In this document: in pieces, positions 15,036 through 19,666 of the stretch
Layout: the number at the start of each line of letters is the position of its first letter
How positions within the stretch are numbered: the stretch's first letter is position 1
NCBI GenBank assembly: GCA_037441765.1
Contig: JBBIRM010000040.1
Coordinates: 1-19,666 of the forward strand
Direction of reading: 5' to 3'
Source: JBBIRM01 sp037441765
GTDB taxonomy: Bacteria > Desulfobacterota > BSN033 > UBA1163
DNA: 19,666 nucleotides
The notes under the pieces: model-generated
The model's database searches: none
Seen by the model: only the letters and a program-made list of their open reading frames with translations
Told to the model about the DNA's origin: nothing
Translations under genes and position numbers: made by a program

Positions 15036-15060
15036 CTTTGGGTTTTAGGAGATTTTGGTT

Positions 15061-16029
15061 TTATCCTTCCTTATCATCAATAAAGGTTCCCATCCTTCTA
15101 AATTTTTCGTATCTCAAGGTCAGCAGTTCATCTATATCCATTTTTTCAATCTCTTTTAGATTTCGCTCAACCGCCTCTCTTAGAATCTCAGACATCGCTT
15201 GAGGATCTCTATGTGCCCCTCCCAAGGGTTCAGGGATGATTTCATCAATCACTCCCAATTGGTGGAGATCCCGAGCGGTCAATTTCAGAGACTCAGCCGC
15301 TGCCTCTCCTTTCTTTCCATCTTTCCAGAGGATTGCTGCACACCCTTCTGGTGAGATAACCGAGTAGATTGAATACTCGAGCATTAAAATCCGGTCCCCG
15401 ATCCCTATGGCCAATGCCCCTCCACTCCCCCCTTCTCCAATCACAATTGTTAAGATGGGAGTCCTAAGGGTAACCATACTCCTAAGGTTTCGGGCAATGG
15501 CCTCCGCCTGTCCTCTCTCCTCAGCCCCTACCCCCGGAAATGCACCAGGAGTATCAATCATTGTGATAATTGGTTTTTGGAAATCCTCAGCCATCTTCAT
15601 CAACCTTAAAGCCTTTCGATATCCTTCTGGGTGAGGCATACCAAAATTTCGATAAACCATTTCCTTGGCATCCGCTCCTTTCTGATGTCCAATGCAGATG
15701 ACTGATCTTCCATTAAATTTCGAAATTCCACCAATGATAGCAGGGTCATCCCCGTAAGCCCTATCCCCATGAAGTTCAATAAAGTTTTCAAAGATTGTGT
15801 TAAAATAATAAGATGTTCTGGGTCTATCGATATGCCTGGCCAGTTGGGTTATCTGCCACCCTGTCAGATTTGAAAATATCTCCCTTTGAACCCTAAGAAG
15901 CTTCTCCTCGAGGTGCCTCAATTGGTCGTCCAGGTGGATTAACCTTCCCTTCGAAAATCTTTTTAAATGCTCGATCTCCCTTTCTAACTCGATGATTGGC
16001 TTTTCAAAATCGAGGTAGTGTTTAACCAT
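15061..16029 (-). CDS. accA: Acetyl-CoA carboxylase carboxyltransferase subunit alpha
   Basis: A 322-residue cytosolic subunit that, with AccD, transfers the carboxyl group from carboxybiotin to acetyl-CoA to make malonyl-CoA for fatty acid synthesis. The N-terminal coiled helix LDFEKPIIELEREIEHL is typical, and the crotonase-fold core shows GWQITQLARHIDRP (57-70), HGDRAYGDDPAI (87-98), IDTPGAFPGVGAEERGQ (158-174), GEGGSGGALAI (198-208) and VISPEGCAAILWKD (224-237). Length is close to the usual 315-325. It lies 13 bp after dnaE and 25 bp before mutL; dnaE-accA adjacency is also found in E. coli. An out-of-frame ATG at 16036 was not used. The partner gene accD is not in the window. Confidence 0.97.
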   Translation of the reverse strand: MVKHYLDFEKPIIELEREIEHLKRFSKGRLIHLDDQLRHLEEKLLRVQREIFSNLTGWQITQLARHIDRPRTSYYFNTIFENFIELHGDRAYGDDPAIIGGISKFNGRSVICIGHQKGADAKEMVYRNFGMPHPEGYRKALRLMKMAEDFQKPIITMIDTPGAFPGVGAEERGQAEAIARNLRSMVTLRTPILTIVIGEGGSGGALAIGIGDRILMLEYSIYSVISPEGCAAILWKDGKKGEAAAESLKLTARDLHQLGVIDEIIPEPLGGAHRDPQAMSEILREAVERNLKEIEKMDIDELLTLRYEKFRRMGTFIDDKEG

Positions 16030-16042
16030 AGTCCATGCCTAT

Positions 16043-19000
16043 TTATTCTAAAAAGATATCAGCCCATTCGAAAAGGCTCTTCACCTGATCCTGAAAATGT
16101 GGAGAGGGGTCCACTTTGTAAACATCAGAAGGGGCGATAACAATTTCCTTTTGGTCGTCATTCATAAAATGGAGGAACACTGGGGTAGACCCCTGATGCT
16201 TTAAAAAAATCTCTCTCAATTGTTCCAACTTTTCTCTCTTTATTGAAACGGTAGGAATTCTCAGGTGAAGGGTCGGGAAGTTTTTCAAAGAGATTTCAGA
16301 AAGTGGCCGAATTTCTGTCCCTTTTATCTTGACTTGTTCTTCCGTCAGATCGAGGGTCCCTCGAATAAAAATGGGTGTTCCTCCTCTTAAATAATTTATT
16401 GCGGATTTGAAGACCTCAGGAAAGAGGATGATTTCAACAAACCCTTTCAAATCTTCCAGGGTTAAAAAGGCCATTCGATCCCCTCTTTTTGTTACAATCT
16501 CCTTTAACCCACTGACCAATCCACAGAGTCTTACCTCAGAACCATTTGGTAAGTTGGGAAGAGTGGAGGTGTCCTGATCGGTAAACTTCTTGATCTCTTC
16601 TTGGTAACGGGTTAAGGGGTGACGTGAGATATAGAATCCAATGGTCTCCTTTTCGAAGGCGATCAGCTGGTCTTCAGGGAATTCATCTATATCTGGATAT
16701 CTATCCAATTTCTCCTCGGGGAAGGAAGCCCACATAGTCAACTGAGCCTCCTCTCTCTTTCGCTGGGACCATTGTGACTCCTCGAGGAGTTCCTCCAGGA
16801 CAGTCAACATCTGAGAACGGTAGGCCTTTGAAAAGTCAAAGGCCCCACATTTAATCAAACTTTCAATCACCCTTCGGTTTACCTTTCTCAAATCAACCCT
16901 CTGACAGAAATCTGAAAGGGATTTATATTTCCCTCTCTCTTCCCTTTCTGTAAGGATTGCCTCAATTGCTGCATCGCCTACATTCTTTACTGCAGCCAGT
17001 CCAAAGCGAATCTGGTTACCTACCACAGTAAAATCTCTATAACTTTCGTTTATATCAGGTGGTAGGATATCGATTCCCATCTCCCTGCACTCGGCAATAT
17101 ATTTTACAATTTTATCTGCATTTTGAACCTCGCTTGTGAGGGAAGCGGCCATGAACTCAATGGGGTAATGGGCCTTTAAATATGCGGTCTGATAGGCAAT
17201 CAAAGCATAGGCAGCACTATGAGATTTATTGAATCCATACTCTGCAAATTTAGACATGTGATCGAAGATTCTCTCTGCCTTGGCCAAAGGTATTCGATTT
17301 TTCTTCGCCCCCTGTATAAACTTCTCTTTCTGCATCTCCATCTCCTTCGGGTCTTTCTTCGACATGGCCCTCCGAAGGATATCCGCATCCTCCAAACTGA
17401 AGTTCGCCAGTGAACTTGCTATTCGCATCACCTGTTCCTGGTAGACGATCACACCGTAGGTGTCATTTAAAATCTCTTTTAGTTCTGGAATCTCATATCG
17501 TATATGGCTTTTATCATGCCTTCGTTTAATAAATTCTTCCACCATCCCACTTTTGATAGGACCTGGACGATAGAGAGCGACAAGGGCAATGATCTCTTTA
17601 AAATTCTCAGGTTTCAATTTGACCAGTAGGTCCTTCATCCCTGAACTTTCAAGCTGGAATATCCCGAGTGTAGAACCAGAAGATAGAAGGGCGAAGGTCT
17701 TTGGATCATCCAATGGAATTTTTGAAAGATCGATCTTTATGCCTCTTCCCTTCTCTATCCACCGGATGGCCTGGTTGACAACCGTGAGGGTCTTTAGCCC
17801 TAAAAAATCAAATTTCACCAAGCCAATCCTTTCAACATCCTTCATAGAATATTGGGTCATCACTTCCCCGTTCTGACCTCTATAAAGAGGAAGATATTCC
17901 ATCAGGGATTTATTGGAGATGACCACCCCGGCGGCATGGGTCGATGCATGCCGGTTTAACCCTTCAAGGGACTTTGCAATGGCAAAGAGAGACTCCACTC
18001 GGGGATCTTTCTTGATCAATTCCTTCAATTGTGGTTCCTGATGGAGGGCCTGGTCCAGTGTGATGTTTAGAGTGCTCGGGATGAGTTTGGCGATTCGATC
18101 CACTTCGGCATAGGGCATATCCATGACCCGGCCCACATCTCGGATGACCGCTCTGGCCTGCATCTTTCCAAAAGTGATGATCTGGGCCACATTCTCCTTT
18201 CCATATTTATCCATCACATATTGGATTACCTCGTTTCGGCCTTCCATGCAGAAATCTACATCCACATCGGGCATACTGCTCTTTCTACCAGGGTTGAGGA
18301 ACCTTTCGAAGATCAGATCATACTCAATCGGGTCCAAGTCCGTAATGTTTAAGGCATAGGCAACCAGACTTCCAGTAGCAGATCCTCTACCTGGACCTAC
18401 TGGAATTCCCCTTCGTTTTGCCATATTAATGAAATCCGCAACTATTAAAAAATATCCTGAATAGCCCATGGATTTTATAATCCTCAGTTCCTCTTCGAGT
18501 CTTGTCCAGTAGGGGGCAAATTTTTGAAGATCTCCATTCCCATATGAGGATAACCTCCTCTCCAATCCCTCTCGAGCAAGTTTATCCAGGTAAGTATCCA
18601 GGGTCTCTCCAGCAGGAACAGAAATCTTCGGGATATGCTTCTCTTCGAATTTCAATTCAAGATTGCACTGATCTGCGATTTCAAGGGTGTTGGAGATCGC
18701 CTCCGGACTATTGGGAAAGAGTTGGGCCATCTCTTCAGGTGACTTAAAATAAAACTCATCGGATGAAAACTTCATCCGATCGCTGTCTTGGAGAGTCTTT
18801 CCTGTCTGAATGCAGAGGAGAACCTCATGGGCTCTGGCTTCTTCTCTGCGAAGATAGTGACAATCGTTGGTAGCAACAATTGGAAGAGAGCATTGATGGC
18901 TGACCTCGAGGAGGCGTTCGTTAAGAGAGAGTTGGCCCTCGATACCATTGTTTTGAATTTCGATATAGAAGCGATTTCGATCAAATATCTTCCTGTATTC

Positions 19001-19492
19001 TTCAGCCACCTGAATGGCCTTTTTCATCTCTCCCCTGCTGGCATAAATCGCAATCTCTCCTTTTAAACAACCGCTGAGGGCGATTAAGCCTTCGTTATAT
19101 TGGTTTAGGAGTTGCTTATCCACCCTTGGTTTATAATAGAATCCTTCGAGATAGCCCAGGCTTACGAGTTTTATCAGATTAAAATAGCCTGTCCGATTTT
19201 TTGCTAAGAGTGTGAGGTGATAAACCCCTTCTTCCCTGGATTCCCCCACCTTTTTTTCAAATCTGCTATTTGGGGCTAAATAGACTTCACATCCGACAAT
19301 AGGCTTGATCCCATGTTTAATGGCCATTTGATAAAACTCTATCACCCCGAACATATTCCCATGATCGGTCAGGGCCAAGGCCTTCATTCGAAACTTCTTG
19401 GCCATCTCCATGAGTTCTTCAAAGCGAATGGCCCCATCCAGCAAACTATATTGGCTATGAAGGTGGAGATGTATAAATTCAGTGGTGGACAT
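16043..19492 (-). CDS. dnaE: DNA polymerase III subunit alpha
   Basis: A 1149-residue C-family replicative polymerase, close in length to E. coli DnaE (1160). The N-terminal PHP domain (about 1-230) has HLHLHSQYSLLDG at 8-20, LTDHGN at 41-46, CEVYLAP at 68-74, SGCLKGE at 140-146 and TNDCHY at 208-213, apparently a full set of metal ligands. The palm has GRGSATGSLVAY and PDVDVDF (408-414), with catalytic Asp409 and Asp411, and the third Asp about 562 in VKFDFLGLKTL. HASTHAAGVVIS and YRPGP are also present. Further on are the helix-hairpin-helix region (GIDILPPDINES... onward) and an OB domain (VRLCGLVSGLKEIVTKRGDRMAFLTLED), then a C-terminal tail for clamp-loader contact. It is the DnaE1 type. 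It heads the dnaE-accA-mutL unit. The Shine-Dalgarno is weak. No intein is present. Confidence 0.98.
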   Translation of the reverse strand: MSTTEFIHLHLHSQYSLLDGAIRFEELMEMAKKFRMKALALTDHGNMFGVIEFYQMAIKHGIKPIVGCEVYLAPNSRFEKKVGESREEGVYHLTLLAKNRTGYFNLIKLVSLGYLEGFYYKPRVDKQLLNQYNEGLIALSGCLKGEIAIYASRGEMKKAIQVAEEYRKIFDRNRFYIEIQNNGIEGQLSLNERLLEVSHQCSLPIVATNDCHYLRREEARAHEVLLCIQTGKTLQDSDRMKFSSDEFYFKSPEEMAQLFPNSPEAISNTLEIADQCNLELKFEEKHIPKISVPAGETLDTYLDKLAREGLERRLSSYGNGDLQKFAPYWTRLEEELRIIKSMGYSGYFLIVADFINMAKRRGIPVGPGRGSATGSLVAYALNITDLDPIEYDLIFERFLNPGRKSSMPDVDVDFCMEGRNEVIQYVMDKYGKENVAQIITFGKMQARAVIRDVGRVMDMPYAEVDRIAKLIPSTLNITLDQALHQEPQLKELIKKDPRVESLFAIAKSLEGLNRHASTHAAGVVISNKSLMEYLPLYRGQNGEVMTQYSMKDVERIGLVKFDFLGLKTLTVVNQAIRWIEKGRGIKIDLSKIPLDDPKTFALLSSGSTLGIFQLESSGMKDLLVKLKPENFKEIIALVALYRPGPIKSGMVEEFIKRRHDKSHIRYEIPELKEILNDTYGVIVYQEQVMRIASSLANFSLEDADILRRAMSKKDPKEMEMQKEKFIQGAKKNRIPLAKAERIFDHMSKFAEYGFNKSHSAAYALIAYQTAYLKAHYPIEFMAASLTSEVQNADKIVKYIAECREMGIDILPPDINESYRDFTVVGNQIRFGLAAVKNVGDAAIEAILTEREERGKYKSLSDFCQRVDLRKVNRRVIESLIKCGAFDFSKAYRSQMLTVLEELLEESQWSQRKREEAQLTMWASFPEEKLDRYPDIDEFPEDQLIAFEKETIGFYISRHPLTRYQEEIKKFTDQDTSTLPNLPNGSEVRLCGLVSGLKEIVTKRGDRMAFLTLEDLKGFVEIILFPEVFKSAINYLRGGTPIFIRGTLDLTEEQVKIKGTEIRPLSEISLKNFPTLHLRIPTVSIKREKLEQLREIFLKHQGSTPVFLHFMNDDQKEIVIAPSDVYKVDPSPHFQDQVKSLFEWADIFLE

Positions 19493-19516
19493 AGGAATTA
19501 ACCAATAGAATAAGGT

Positions 19517-19545
19517 TTTATAATTACTTTTTCTTCAATATGCAA
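19517..19545 (-). promoter_or_regulatory. Sigma-70 promoter for dnaE
   Basis: On the minus strand: -35 TTGCAT (complement of 19540-19545), a 17-bp spacer and -10 TATAAA (complement of 19517-19522; 5 of 6). The predicted start is about 18-20 bases before the dnaE ATG at 19492, giving a very short leader. It lies directly downstream, in the direction of transcription, of the palindromic repeat. Confidence 0.6.
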
Positions 19546-19552
19546 TTTTTAT

Positions 19553-19616
19553 GTAGGGCAGGCCTTTAGGCCTGCATATCATTCATTTCAAAGGCAAGGC
19601 TAAAGCCTTGCCCTAC
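19553..19616. repeat. REP/MITE-like palindromic doublet
   Basis: A 64-bp GC-richer island in an AT-rich spacer. Its ends are perfect inverted repeats (GTAGGGCA at 19553-19560 and TGCCCTAC at 19609-19616). Each half forms its own hairpin: GCAGGCC-TTTA-GGCCTGC (19558-19575) and GGCAAGGC-TAAA-GCCTTGCC (19593-19612). The two halves are also near-perfect inverted copies of each other (GTAGGGCA-GGCCTTTAG versus GTAGGGCAAGGCTTTAG on the other strand). This layout matches repetitive extragenic palindromes arranged as a doublet, which are dispersed by REP-associated IS200/IS605-type transposases in known cases. No transposase is present here; copy number cannot be judged from one window. Confidence 0.7.
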
Positions 19617-19666
19617 AAAATTTGGTTATGGGTGAAAAGGTTTCAATCATTTTTGTTTAGTTTTTA

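Noticed and set aside
19553..19616. CRISPR-like repeat
   Set aside because: There is only one unit, made of two inverted halves, with no spacers in series and no cas genes.

Overview
The window is a stretch of bacterial chromosome, moderately AT-rich, with dense, well-conserved housekeeping and type IV pilus genes. The gene order pilB-pilT-pilC-pilS-pilR matches the arrangement known from Geobacter and other Desulfobacterota (Deltaproteobacteria). The sigma-54 signals, a dnaE-accA pair and a MutL with an endonuclease motif also fit a Gram-negative, diderm bacterium of that broad group. I infer the lineage from gene order and protein style only; no species can be named. No phage, CRISPR, insertion sequence or toxin-antitoxin genes were seen.

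Layout. (1) 1-970: the 3' end of a class A penicillin-binding protein (+), a tRNA-Leu(CAG) with encoded CCA on the opposite strand, then a short AT-rich spacer (819-970) that holds the tRNA promoter and no clear promoter for ribF. (2) 971-1912: ribF (+), ending in a weak hairpin. (3) 3459-2002 (-): a two-gene unit, a carbon-nitrogen hydrolase followed 24 bp later by signal peptidase I (lepB). (4) 3645-5762 (+): an OmpR-type response regulator and its sensor kinase, stop and start codons abutting, divergent from the hydrolase. (5) 5763-5993: a 230-bp control region with a strong sigma-54 (-24/-12) promoter match, a dyad and secondary promoter-like sequences. (6) 5994-13318 (+): pilB, pilT, pilC, pilS, pilR, in one tight unit. 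(7) 19492-13299 (-): dnaE, accA, mutL, closely spaced, converging on pilR with a 20-bp overlap of coding sequence. (8) 19493-19666: the dnaE promoter and a REP/MITE-like palindromic doublet.

How the parts fit. PilB (extension ATPase), PilT (retraction ATPase) and PilC (inner-membrane platform) form the motor of the type IV pilus. PilS and PilR form the sensor kinase and sigma-54-dependent activator that usually control pilin transcription. A sigma-54 promoter in front of pilB suggests that PilR (or another enhancer-binding protein) drives the same operon that encodes it. The minus-strand genes group the replicative polymerase alpha subunit, a fatty-acid synthesis carboxyltransferase subunit and mismatch repair.

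I found no convincing undescribed multi-gene system. The most interesting signals are the regulatory architecture before pilB, the GAFTDA variant in PilR, the pilR/mutL convergent overlap, the complete PHP metal site in DnaE, and the palindromic repeat upstream of dnaE.
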